A DNA stretch of 64,000 nucleotides from Phyllobacterium endophyticum (GCF_003010935.1 NZ_PGGN01000006.1:1-64000), one strand, 5' to 3'. Shown: positions 32,126-40,329, counted from the stretch's first letter. Notes: generated from the sequence alone by a model not told the origin. Numbers and translations are program-made.

Positions 32126-32593
32126 TCAGGGTGCCGGATTTAACGTGACGGTCGTAACCCCTCCGGCGAAATTGATGCCTTCCTGGCCCTCTACCGAGAT
32201 AGGCTGCAGGGAAAACGCTCTGCCCGTACCACCAACCAGAATGTTCGCACCTGCTCCCGGGCCGACCGAAGCGTTTGCTCCGACACCCGCATAGGTGCCG
32301 GCGAGCGCTCCCGCTGGAAGTCCGCTCGTTGCTGCTACGACGCCCCAGATCAGGTGCCCCGATGCGACCTCGCCGATCGCGACTCCATATTGGTCGAGCG
32401 ATCCCGTATAATTATCGATATTGCCGCCATTGTTCTGCTTGAACGTGCAGGAAAGCTTTTGCTTCTCCACGACGAACATTCCTATTCCCTTGGAAATGTC
32501 GCAGGAGAGCATGCCGATTTGAGAAGATTGGGCACTCGCCTCAAACGGGATTAACAAGGCAGCGCACCCAAGCATCTTGTGAAACAAAGTCAT
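32126..32593 (-). CDS. DUF992 family secreted protein
   Basis: 155 aa with a signal peptide (MTLFHKMLGCAALLIPFEASA). The mature protein has the DUF992 features: GMLSCDISKGIGM, KLSCTFKQ, a Gly/Ala-rich middle (YAGVGANASVGPGAGAN) and a LQPISVEGQEGINFAGG end. The family is abundant in Hyphomicrobiales and has no known function; the Gly-rich part suggests a beta-barrel-like or envelope protein. ATG 32593 has AGGAG six bases upstream. Its promoter region holds one arm of a 22-bp inverted repeat. Confidence 0.9.
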   Translation of the reverse strand: MTLFHKMLGCAALLIPFEASAQSSQIGMLSCDISKGIGMFVVEKQKLSCTFKQNNGGNIDNYTGSLDQYGVAIGEVASGHLIWGVVAATSGLPAGALAGTYAGVGANASVGPGAGANILVGGTGRAFSLQPISVEGQEGINFAGGVTTVTLNPAP

Positions 32594-32677
32594 TTTCAAC
32601 TCCTGCTCCTGTGGAAACGGTGGGAGCACCGTGGAAGCCGCTCCTGCTTACGACATAGGTCCGCTTCAACCCGCAGA

Positions 32678-32889
32678 AGTGAAGTACGTAACAGTTACAG
32701 GTGCACAGCGCATGCGCGGCGACCCCATCCCGCTCTCGTTTTCTATAAGCCTCGACCTCATTGACCGCCACTTGCTGTGCCGCACGCATGAGGTGAATCG
32801 AGCGGTCGGCCAACCCCGTGGATGTTGATAATTAAAGTCTTGACGGGCCGCCGGGGAGACCGGCGTTTGTAACTGTTACGTACTTCACT
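32678..32889. repeat. 22-bp inverted repeat, possible paired operator
   Basis: Arms at 32678-32699 and 32868-32889 are exact reverse complements over 22 nt, 168 nt apart. Each holds an interrupted palindrome, GTAACAGTTAC, extended by TACGTACTTCACT. Two sites with inner dyad symmetry between divergent genes (DUF992 leftward, sulfatase rightward) look like operators of a dimeric regulator such as TetR type. No regulator gene is adjacent. Confidence 0.6.
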
Positions 32890-33115
32890 CGGAAGCTGAT
32901 CCAAGAATAGCTTGGAGGAGCAGGCATACGCCGAAGAAAATACCTGGACGCGTATTGCCGGGGACGGCACCTCACGCTGCGGATCTGCGCACACTTCGTA
33001 CCATTCGAACACTTTGACAATCAATGCTCGCATCGCTGTTTCGCACCGGGAGAAAGTTCAGGCCGCCGACCGCCCGCGAACCGATAAGTACGTGATCAAA
33101 CCGAGGAGTTGAAAA
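32700..33115. other. Gene-free region upstream of the sulfatase
   Basis: Apart from the inverted repeat, no gene is supported. Short open frames have biased translation from the repeat and no ribosome binding site. A TTGACG hexamer follows AAAGTC near 32839. GAGGAG lies before the sulfatase start. Confidence 0.4.
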
Positions 33116-34786
33116 ATGACCGGGAGAATGCTGAAGTTCCGTCTTGGCGCATTGGTCGCCGGGACGGTGTTGTGCGGTGCGCTCGCACCCGCCGAAGCGC
33201 AGGACGCGCAAAAAAAGCCCAACATCCTGTTCATCGTCTCCGATGACACGGGGTATGGTGATCTTGGACCTTATGGCGGCGGCGAAGGACGCGGCATGCC
33301 GACACCAAGCATCGACAAACTTGCAGACGAGGGCATGACGTTCTTCTCGTTTTATGCCCAGCCAAGTTGCACGCCCGGCCGTGCCGCCATGCAGACCGGC
33401 CGCATTCCGAACCGCAGCGGCATGACCACAGTGGCCTTCCAGGGCCAGGGCGGAGGCCTGCCGGCGGCGGAATGGACGCTCGCGTCGGTGCTGAAGCGCG
33501 GGGGCTACCACACCTACTTCACTGGCAAGTGGCATCTCGGTGAAGCCGACTATGCACTTCCGATTGCCCAAGGCTATGACGAGATGAAATATACGGGCCT
33601 TTATCATCTCAATGCCTATACCTACGCCGATCCGACCTGGTTCCCTGACATGCCTACGGATCTCAGGGAGATGTTCCAGAAAGTGACCAAGGGCTCGCTG
33701 TCCGGCAAGGCCGGAGGTCCGGCAACAGAGGACTTCAAGATCAACGGCCAATATGTCGATACCCCGACGATCGATGGCAAGGAAGGCGTGGTCGGTATTC
33801 CGTTCTTCGATGGCTATGTCGAGAAAGCAGCGATTGAATTCCTTGACGCGGCGTCGCAAAAGCCGGACGAGCCCTTCTTCATCAACGTCAATTTCATGAA
33901 GGTTCACCAGCCGAACCTGCCGGCACCCGAATTCCAGCACAAGTCCCTGTCGAAAAGCAAATATGCGGATTCGGTAGTGGAACTTGACACGCGTATCGGG
34001 CGCATCATGGACAAGCTGCGCGAAACCGGCCTCGACCGGAATACTCTGGTTTTCTACACGACGGACAATGGCGCTTGGCAGGATGTCTATCCTGATGCCG
34101 GTTACACGCCCTTCCGCGGTACCAAGGGCACCTTGCGCGAAGGCGGCAACCGCGTTCCCGCAATTGCCGTATGGCCCGGCAAGATCAAGCCCGATACGAA
34201 GAATCATGACGTTGTCGGCGGCCTCGATCTCATGGCAACATTCGCCTCCGTCGCCGGTGTTCCGCTGCCTGACAAGGATCGCGAGGACAAACCCATCATC
34301 TTCGACAGCTATGATATGTCGCCGGTCCTGCTTGGTACGGGCAAATCCGAGCGTAAATCCTGGTTCTACTTTACCGAGGACGAACTCTCGCCAGGCGCCA
34401 TTCGCTTCAACAACTACAAGTTCGCGTTCAATATCCGCGGCGACGACGGAGCGTCGACCGGTGGTCTGGCCGTGGACTCCAATCTTGGCTGGAAGGGTGC
34501 GGAGAAATACGTCGCCACGGTACCGCAGGTGTTCGACCTGTGGCAGGACCCGCAGGAGCGCTATGACATCTTCATGAACAACTTCACCGAGCGGACCTGG
34601 ATGGGCGTCGTCATGGGTGAAGAGCTGAAGAAGATCATGAAGACCTATGTCGATTATCCGCCACGGAAAATGCAGAGTGTCGGCTACACGGGACCAATCA
34701 CGCTTTCGAACTACGAGAAGTTCCAGTGGGTGCGGGACTCGCTCGCGAAAGAGGGTGTCACCCTCACCTTGCCCACCGGCAATTGA
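33116..34786 (+). CDS. Secreted arylsulfatase, Cys-type
   Basis: 556 aa with a signal peptide (LGALVAGTVLCGALAPAEAQ). Type I sulfatase: metal-binding D43-D44 in FIVSDDTGYGDLG, and the modification site C85-T-P-G-R (PSCTPGRAAMQTGR), where Cys is oxidised to formylglycine. The FTGKWHLGE and TTDNGAWQD motifs complete the site. It should remove sulfate esters or act on phosphonates in the periplasm. No formylglycine-generating enzyme or anSME is in the window. ATG 33116 has GAGGAG upstream. First of three genes for exported proteins on this strand. Confidence 0.94.
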   Translation: MTGRMLKFRLGALVAGTVLCGALAPAEAQDAQKKPNILFIVSDDTGYGDLGPYGGGEGRGMPTPSIDKLADEGMTFFSFYAQPSCTPGRAAMQTGRIPNRSGMTTVAFQGQGGGLPAAEWTLASVLKRGGYHTYFTGKWHLGEADYALPIAQGYDEMKYTGLYHLNAYTYADPTWFPDMPTDLREMFQKVTKGSLSGKAGGPATEDFKINGQYVDTPTIDGKEGVVGIPFFDGYVEKAAIEFLDAASQKPDEPFFINVNFMKVHQPNLPAPEFQHKSLSKSKYADSVVELDTRIGRIMDKLRETGLDRNTLVFYTTDNGAWQDVYPDAGYTPFRGTKGTLREGGNRVPAIAVWPGKIKPDTKNHDVVGGLDLMATFASVAGVPLPDKDREDKPIIFDSYDMSPVLLGTGKSERKSWFYFTEDELSPGAIRFNNYKFAFNIRGDDGASTGGLAVDSNLGWKGAEKYVATVPQVFDLWQDPQERYDIFMNNFTERTWMGVVMGEELKKIMKTYVDYPPRKMQSVGYTGPITLSNYEKFQWVRDSLAKEGVTLTLPTGN

Positions 34787-34795
34787 CGACACAAA

Positions 34796-34821
34796 CGGCC
34801 CCCGGTTTTGACCGGGGGCCG
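34796..34821 (+). terminator. Strong hairpin after the sulfatase, no T-run
   Basis: An 11-bp perfect stem (34796-34806 with 34811-34821), loop TTTG, lies 10 bp past the sulfatase stop. The next bases are ATCAACTTCT, not a U-tract. It may end most transcription, or protect the 3' end of the sulfatase message while letting some read-through into the next gene. Confidence 0.55.
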
Positions 34822-34856
34822 ATCAACTTCTGCGCGGCTATTAGAGGGCTTCCATC

Positions 34857-35855
34857 ATGTTCACGACATATCAACTTGCCCGCACCCTCGCGCTGGGCAT
34901 CGCGACCACGCTTCTTTTCGTCGTCCATGCGTGGGCGCAAAACGATCCGCTTCCGTCATGGAATGACACGGCCCCGAAAGCCGCCATCGTCGCCTTCGTC
35001 GAGAAGGTGACCAAGGAGGGCTCGACCGACTTCGTAGCGGAACCAGAACGCATCGCCGTATTCGACAATGACGGCACCTTGTGGACCGAGCATCCGATGT
35101 ACACCCAGCTCGCCTTCGTCCTCGACCGCGTCAAGGCCGAGGCCGCATCTCACCCCGAATGGAAGGATACGCAGCCCTTCAAGGCGGTGCTCGAGAGTGA
35201 TATGAAGACGCTTGCCGCCTTGGGAGAAAAAGGCCTGGTGGAACTCCTCATGACCACCCACTCCGGAATGACGGCCCAGGAATTTCAGACGATAGTGACC
35301 GACTGGATTGCCACCGCGCGTGACCCCCGGTTCAAGAAGCCTTACACCGACCTTGTCTATCAGCCGATGCTCGAACTGCTCGCTTATCTGCGCGCCAATG
35401 GCTTCAAGACCTTCATCGTGTCGGGTGGCGGCATCGAGTTCATGCGGCCGTGGACCGATAAGGTTTACGGAATCCCGCCCGAACAGGTGGTCGGTTCATC
35501 GATCAAAACACAGTTCGAGATGAAGGACGGCGCACCGACCTTGATGCGGCTACCACAAGTCAATTTCATCGATGACAAGGCGGGCAAGCCCGTCGGTATC
35601 AACGAGCACATTGGCCGCCGTCCGATCGCCGCGTTCGGCAATTCCGATGGTGACCTCGAGATGCTGCAATGGACGACTTTGGGCGGCAAGCCGGGCTTCG
35701 GGCTGATCGTTCACCATACGGATGCCGAGCGCGAATATGCCTATGATCGCAACACCGACTTCGGACGCCTCGACAAGGCGCTCGATGCTGCGAGCGTGAA
35801 CCAGTGGACAGTCGTCGACATGAAGGCTGACTGGAAGCAAATCTTTCCCGATTGA
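34857..35855 (+). CDS. Secreted HAD-family hydrolase
   Basis: 332 aa with a signal peptide (about 1-28, ending HAWA). HAD motif I is D70-N-D72-G-T-L in AVFDNDGTLWTE; motif II TFIVSGGGIEFM; motif IV with GNSDGDLEM. It resembles phosphoserine-phosphatase-like HAD enzymes with a large cap (residues about 80-190). Substrate unknown; location suggests it acts with the sulfatase on exported or imported esters. 71 bp after the sulfatase and 40 bp before the cytochrome gene. Confidence 0.9.
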   Translation: MFTTYQLARTLALGIATTLLFVVHAWAQNDPLPSWNDTAPKAAIVAFVEKVTKEGSTDFVAEPERIAVFDNDGTLWTEHPMYTQLAFVLDRVKAEAASHPEWKDTQPFKAVLESDMKTLAALGEKGLVELLMTTHSGMTAQEFQTIVTDWIATARDPRFKKPYTDLVYQPMLELLAYLRANGFKTFIVSGGGIEFMRPWTDKVYGIPPEQVVGSSIKTQFEMKDGAPTLMRLPQVNFIDDKAGKPVGINEHIGRRPIAAFGNSDGDLEMLQWTTLGGKPGFGLIVHHTDAEREYAYDRNTDFGRLDKALDAASVNQWTVVDMKADWKQIFPD

Positions 35856-35895
35856 GCGATTGCTGTCCCGGATACTGCAGGAAGAAAACGCCGCA

Positions 35896-38184
35896 ATGGA
35901 TAGGCTGAATGTTCGCTTGGCGGGAATTCTTTTGGCGAGCTTTTCCCTTTGCGGCCTGCTTGCGTTCCCCTTGCATGCTCGCGCCGAGAATGTCTCGACT
36001 GCTGCTGTCGACCCGCTGATTTCGATCCACGACGGTTTCGTCGACGAGAAGAAGTGCGCCTCCTGCCACGCCAGCGAGGCCGAGGCCTTTGCCAAGTCAA
36101 ATCATGCCAAGGCGATGGCCCTCGCCGGCGACGAGACCGTGCGGGGTAATTTCAATAATGTCGAACTCGAACATGACGGTATCGCTTCGACCTTCTTTCG
36201 CCGCGACAGTCGCTTCTTCGTGCGCACCGAGGGCCCTGATGGCAAGCAGGCAGAGTTCGAGATAAAATACACCTTCGCCTATGAGCCGCTTCAGCAGTAC
36301 CTCGTCGACCTCGGCGGAGGGCGGTTGCAGGCTCTCGACATGGCATGGGACACGAACAAGCGGGAGTGGTTCTGGCTTGGTCAGGGCAAACCGGCCAAGC
36401 CCGGTTCGACCTATCACTGGACGGGCCCGTTCTACCGCTGGAACCGGACCTGCATCGATTGTCATTCGACCGATCCTCAGGCCAATTTCCAGCCGGGGAC
36501 GAAGGAATATCGGTCAACCTATGTGGCGACCAGCATCGGTTGTCAGTCCTGTCATGGCGGCGGCGCAAAACATGTGGAATGGGCCGAGGCAAAGTCGCAG
36601 TCTGCCCTGACGACCATAGGCCCCGATCTGGGACTTGCGAAACCTGATGCGAGCACTTGCTTTGGCTGCCACTCGCGGCGGACCCGGCTTCTCGGCGGTC
36701 AACAGGCCGGACAGCCGTTTCTCGATCAATTCTCGCCGGCGCTGCTCCGGCCGGACCTTTATTTCCCGGACGGCCAGATCCTTGACGAGGTCTTCGAGTA
36801 CGGTTCCTTCCAGCAAAGCAAGATGGCGAAAGCGGGCGTTACCTGTCTCGATTGCCACACGCAGCATGAAGCCAAGCTCAAGGCGCAGGGCAATGCCCTG
36901 TGCACCCAATGCCATACAGAAATCACTCCGGAACGCTTTGCCCACTACAATCCGGCAGGCGATTTCGATACTCCAGCCCATACGCATCATCCGATGGGTT
37001 CACCCGGCGCGCAGTGCACCAGCTGCCACATGCCCGAGCGCACCTACATGAAGGTGGATCCGCGGCGCGACCACTCCCTGACGATCCCTCGGCCCGACCT
37101 GTCGGCGGCTTACGGCACACCCAATGCCTGCACCACCTGCCATGCGGGCAAGCCCGACACCTGGGCGGCCGAAATCATGGACGCGTGGTACGGCACGTCA
37201 TGGCGCGAACGCCCGACCATCGCCCATGCCTTCGCCGGCGCGGCGCAAGACGATCCGGCTTCCATCGAGGCCCTGCGCAAGATCGTGGCGGACCGCGAGC
37301 AGGCTGCCATCATCAAGGGCAGCGCGATCGCGGCCATGAGCCGGATCGGTGGAGCAGACGTCGTCGCGGATATAAAGGCGGCGGCGGAAAATTCCGATCC
37401 GCTCGTCCGGCTCGGAGCTGCGGAAGCCGGGAATAACCTGCCGCCTGAGCGCAGGTCCTATGCGATCGGCAAGCTGCTCGGTGACGAAACACGGGCCGTG
37501 CGCGTAGCAGCGGCTACGGCGCTGGGCAGCACACCGCCGCTGAATTTCCTCGGCGATGAACGAAAAAAATTCGCTGCCGCCATCGAAGATCTTCGCGCCT
37601 ATGTTAAAGCCAATGCCGATGCTGCCGAAGTGCAGAACAACTTCGGATCGTTCCTTTTGGGCCAGCAGCGCCCCGGCGAAGCGGAGACGGCATTCCGTGA
37701 GGCTATCGCGCTTGATCCTGCACTCTCCGGAGCGAGGATTAACCTTGCCGAGCTTTACCGTGCGACCGGCCAAGACGAAAAATCCGAACGCGCATACGCC
37801 GAGGCGATCGCAATCTCGCCCGACCAGGCCGATTTGCGTTACGGCCATGCCTTGTCGCTCGTTCGCCGCAAGGCCATGCCGAGCGCTATTGATGAACTCG
37901 AACGGGCCGTGAGCCTCGACCCCCGCAATTCCCGCTATAGGACAACTCTCGCCATTGCGCTCGATTCGGTCGGGCGCACCGCGGATGCTTTCGCAATGCT
38001 CGACCAACCTCTTCCGGGCGAAACCGACGCAAACCAGCTTGGCACCACAATCCAGTTTGGCCTCAAACTCCGGCGCTATTCGGAGACACTCAAACATGCT
38101 GAGGCGCTTGCCCGCCTGCAGCCCGGTGACCCGCAGATAGCAGATCTTGTAAGACAGCTGCGGGTGATTGTTGAGAAAGAATGA
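35896..38184 (+). CDS. Octaheme c-type cytochrome with HEAT-like and TPR repeats
   Basis: 762 aa from ATG 35896 (the frame opens at a CTG/TTG-type codon at 35860). A signal peptide (MDRLNVRLAGILLASFSLCG to ARA) sends it to the periplasm. Eight CxxCH heme sites are at residues 54-58, 186-190, 216-220, 255-259, 317-321, 336-340, 374-378 and 412-416 (CASCH, CIDCH, CQSCH, CFGCH, CLDCH, CTQCH, CTSCH, CTTCH). Residues about 430-560 are helical HEAT-like repeats, and 570-750 TPR repeats (for example AEVQNNFGSFLLGQQRPGEA). The heme part resembles cytochrome c554/NrfA-like multiheme proteins. Role unknown; an electron carrier that also binds partners is an inference. Third gene of the exported set. 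Confidence 0.88.
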   Translation: MDRLNVRLAGILLASFSLCGLLAFPLHARAENVSTAAVDPLISIHDGFVDEKKCASCHASEAEAFAKSNHAKAMALAGDETVRGNFNNVELEHDGIASTFFRRDSRFFVRTEGPDGKQAEFEIKYTFAYEPLQQYLVDLGGGRLQALDMAWDTNKREWFWLGQGKPAKPGSTYHWTGPFYRWNRTCIDCHSTDPQANFQPGTKEYRSTYVATSIGCQSCHGGGAKHVEWAEAKSQSALTTIGPDLGLAKPDASTCFGCHSRRTRLLGGQQAGQPFLDQFSPALLRPDLYFPDGQILDEVFEYGSFQQSKMAKAGVTCLDCHTQHEAKLKAQGNALCTQCHTEITPERFAHYNPAGDFDTPAHTHHPMGSPGAQCTSCHMPERTYMKVDPRRDHSLTIPRPDLSAAYGTPNACTTCHAGKPDTWAAEIMDAWYGTSWRERPTIAHAFAGAAQDDPASIEALRKIVADREQAAIIKGSAIAAMSRIGGADVVADIKAAAENSDPLVRLGAAEAGNNLPPERRSYAIGKLLGDETRAVRVAAATALGSTPPLNFLGDERKKFAAAIEDLRAYVKANADAAEVQNNFGSFLLGQQRPGEAETAFREAIALDPALSGARINLAELYRATGQDEKSERAYAEAIAISPDQADLRYGHALSLVRRKAMPSAIDELERAVSLDPRNSRYRTTLAIALDSVGRTADAFAMLDQPLPGETDANQLGTTIQFGLKLRRYSETLKHAEALARLQPGDPQIADLVRQLRVIVEKE

Positions 38185-38258
38185 AGCGCTCGCAACCTTT
38201 TCAGAGCATCGGGTATCCCGACTTGCCATACCGCTGGAGATGGGTTGAAGCCTGTCGT

Positions 38259-38343
38259 TGGTGCCCCCTGCCGGAATCGAACCAGCACTCCTTTCGGAAC
38301 CTGATTTTGAGTCAGGCGCGTCTACCAATTCCGCCAAGGGGGC
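38259..38343 (-). tRNA. tRNA-Leu (CAA)
   Basis: 85 nt including an encoded CCA. Acceptor arms GCCCCCT and AGGGGGC pair fully. The anticodon stem CCTGA/TCAGG holds the loop CTCAAAA, giving anticodon CAA (Leu, UUG codons). Long variable arm (TTCCGAAAGGAGT) and the D-arm GGCGGAATTGGTAGACGCG are those of leucine tRNA. It is the intact member of a duplicated pair. Confidence 0.95.
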
Positions 38344-38465
38344 CGCAAGAGCGTTCGGACACAGGTGAACCCACGCCCGTGACAAGCCAAATACATGCAG
38401 AGCCACCCTTCGGTCAACAATAATAAGATGATTTGTTGATTGCAACGCGGCATGGGTTGCCCATT
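38259..38465 (-). repeat. Left copy of the tRNA-Leu direct repeat
   Basis: The tRNA gene and about 120 bp upstream of it recur at 39846-40060 in the same orientation. Shared blocks upstream include GCAAGAGCGT, ATACATGCAGAGC, TTTCGGTCAACA or CTTCGGTCAACA, and TAAGATGATTT. The match begins exactly at the CCA end of the tRNA. Confidence 0.75.
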
Positions 38466-38471
38466 CGGACG

Positions 38472-38585
38472 CTGAAGGATCAAATGCCGACCGCGCCGCC
38501 CCTAAGACGGCCTCACAGCTTCACCTTAGCGGCGCGCACGCAGAATCGCACGCCTCGTTCGCGAGTGGATGCGGAATTGAGAAAA
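38472..38585 (+). pseudogene. Remnant of a GNAT-fold (BioF2-like) gene 3' end
   Basis: Aligns by eye with 28957-29070, the 3' end of the acyltransferase at 27.8 kb. Shared blocks include GCCGACCG-GC-GCCC, TCACAGCTTCACCT, CGGCGC-CACGCA, and ATCGCACG-CTCGTTCGCGA. Frameshifts break the reading frame after ASQLHL. Only the last 35 codons remain. It is the only recognisable non-tRNA remnant between the tRNA copy and the orphan gene. Confidence 0.6.
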
Positions 38586-38684
38586 CAAAGGTGAGTTCGC
38601 GATAAGTTTTGAAGTGTGTGGTGTCTACACCAAAATTCGGCGACCGGGACGAGAGTAAATTACCAATATGTTCAGGTTTTGCGT
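38586..38684. other. Short gene-free stretch before the orphan gene
   Basis: AT-richer than the flanks. GTGTGGTGTCTACACC is a small palindrome. No gene seen. Confidence 0.35.
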
Positions 38685-39767
38685 TCAATCCACCAGTTCA
38701 AAGTTTACCGGCAACGAACTCTTGGCACCAGCGTCAGAGAAGTAGTGGTTTCCGTGTTCCAGCCCTCTGCACTGGAGGTATGCCAACTTCGACCCGTGCA
38801 ACGAAGCGACTTGAGATTTGGACAGAACGAAGCTAAAGGCCTTGCTCACCTTGGCACGATCGGTGGTCATTGTGAACGCTCCCTTCCAAACTCCCTCCTC
38901 CCAAAAAAAATTCTGGTCAAAGAATTTCTCTATTGCGAGATCCTTTTCGACTGCCCCCCGGCCCGGAATGCAGGTCTTCGGTCCGGCCAATAGGCCGCTA
39001 TCACGGGCCACCATCTTCGCGTTTGATATCGCCGCGTCATCCCTCCAGATAATTCGTTGCGATAGTTCGGACAAAGGCCCGACTGTTAAGGTGGTAAAGG
39101 GATCTGTTCCATTCGAAGAATTAAGAATCGCATCAGGAGAAAGTTCAATAATCTTGTCCGATGGGCTGGTTAATCGCATCGCAAGCGTCTGGAACGACTC
39201 GGCTCTTGACGTATTGTTTAGCGCTTGAACTCCAGTAAGGAATTCACCAACTCCCAAATAGACTGACACCATTCCATCGCTTGTGATGTGAACGTCCTTT
39301 TGAGTAAATTGGCGAGCAGGTGTGTTTATCTCAATAAATTTTGGATAAGGGCCCGAAATGGGGCCGGTCCAATCCTCAAATCCAGCTTTTCGAACTCTGA
39401 CGTTGTAGACCGATTGCACCTTCTTGCGAGACATCGGCACTATAAAAGTACCATCTGAGAGGGAAATGCTGCGGCCCAGACCGACAATGTCGACAACAGC
39501 GCCCTCGATACTCCTGCCCGTTTCATCAGTAACGTTGCCCTCGACAAGGAAGACCTCGTTCATGTAGCTATCAGCCATGAAGCCGCCGATGGCCAATAAT
39601 CCAAACAACGCGGACACCCCAAAACCGTATCGCACCAGTATGGGTCGTTCTCTACCGTCTTTGGCGGCAACATACAGAATTGAACCAATAATAAGCAGTG
39701 AAAGAGCTGCCAAGGCAAGTGGTGTATTGATGCTACCGATTATTGTAGCGAAACCGTCTGTACTCAT
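38685..39767 (-). CDS. Orphan membrane protein with carboxypeptidase-regulatory-like domain
   Basis: 360 aa. Two transmembrane helices at the N-terminus (about 15-35, SINTPLALAALSLLIIGSIL, and 45-65) are followed by a domain like carboxypeptidase-regulatory or CNA-B beta-sandwiches: FLVEGNVTDETGRSIEGAVV, then SLSDGTFIVP. The C-terminal 200 residues are not recognisable. ATG 39767 with AGGTG upstream; a GTG two codons earlier is also possible. The gene is visibly AT-richer than its neighbours and sits between two copies of tRNA-Leu, so it was probably acquired. Role unknown. Confidence 0.75.
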   Translation of the reverse strand: MSTDGFATIIGSINTPLALAALSLLIIGSILYVAAKDGRERPILVRYGFGVSALFGLLAIGGFMADSYMNEVFLVEGNVTDETGRSIEGAVVDIVGLGRSISLSDGTFIVPMSRKKVQSVYNVRVRKAGFEDWTGPISGPYPKFIEINTPARQFTQKDVHITSDGMVSVYLGVGEFLTGVQALNNTSRAESFQTLAMRLTSPSDKIIELSPDAILNSSNGTDPFTTLTVGPLSELSQRIIWRDDAAISNAKMVARDSGLLAGPKTCIPGRGAVEKDLAIEKFFDQNFFWEEGVWKGAFTMTTDRAKVSKAFSFVLSKSQVASLHGSKLAYLQCRGLEHGNHYFSDAGAKSSLPVNFELVD

Positions 39768-39845
39768 AGGCACCTGAAATCAAAAAAAATAATATTCAAT
39801 ACGTCATAAAAAAATCGCGGGAAACTTCTCACGATGCCCAGCTTA

Positions 39846-39929
39846 TGGTGCCCCCTGCCGAAATCGAACCAGCACTCCTTTTGGAATGTGACTTGACTCA
39901 GGCGCGTCTGCCCATTCCGCAAAGGGGGA
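39846..39929 (-). pseudogene. Decayed tRNA-Leu copy
   Basis: 84 nt, clearly related to the tRNA at 38259. T-arm (GGTTCGATTTC), 3' acceptor and CCA remain, but base 1 no longer pairs, the D-arm is altered (GGAATGGGCAGACGCG), and the anticodon stem is broken (CCTGA opposite CACAT), so no clear anticodon can be read. It is most likely non-functional. Confidence 0.85.
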
Positions 39930-40060
39930 TCGCAAGAGCGTCGGACATGGGTGTACCACGACCATCAAAAACCAGATACATGCAGAGCTACCTTTCGGTC
40001 AACAGCTATAAGATGATTTCTAGAATGTAACACATCGTGTGTTGCCCCGTCCGCACGAGA
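39846..40060 (-). repeat. Right copy of the tRNA-Leu direct repeat
   Basis: Counterpart of 38259-38465, same orientation, about 75-80% alike by eye, including the region 5' of the tRNA. It marks the other edge of the inserted or duplicated segment. Confidence 0.75.
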
Positions 40061-40329
40061 CAAATAGAGGCGAATGACCCGGGACAACAGCCTTGGCAAA
40101 AGATTGAGCGAAATGATTTTAATTGGCCGCATTTTGCTCTAGGGTCTGGCGAGATTCAGGTCAGGACGAGCGGAAATGGTGATTTTTAAGGACCGGCGCG
40201 GTGTGAACATTCTTGTTCAAGGGCGCCGGGAGAGCATAAAAATGCCATTCCAGGCCGTCACGGGGTGAATATCGACAGACCCTGAAGACCGCACGACTCT
40301 CCAACAGCCTCCCCGACAGGAACTAGCCT
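40061..40329. other. Intergenic region before the YqaA-like gene
   Basis: No gene seen. It holds the dispersed repeat described at 40181-40275 and ends with ACAGGAAC ahead of ATG 40330. Confidence 0.45.
40181..40275 (+). repeat. Dispersed repeat with CAGGCCGTCA core (copy 2, longer form)
   Basis: TTTTTAAGGACCGGCGCG, a small hairpin GAACA/TGTTC, GGGCGCCGGGAG, AAAAATGCC, then CCAGGCCGTCACGGGGTGAATATCGAC. The right end matches 19655-19717 and 52289-52350, and the left end matches the copy at 41661, linking these forms into one family. Confidence 0.6.

Noticed and set aside
32972-34792. 606-codon minus-strand frame opposite the sulfatase
   Set aside because: It mirrors a clearly recognised sulfatase with catalytic motifs and has no recognisable domain.
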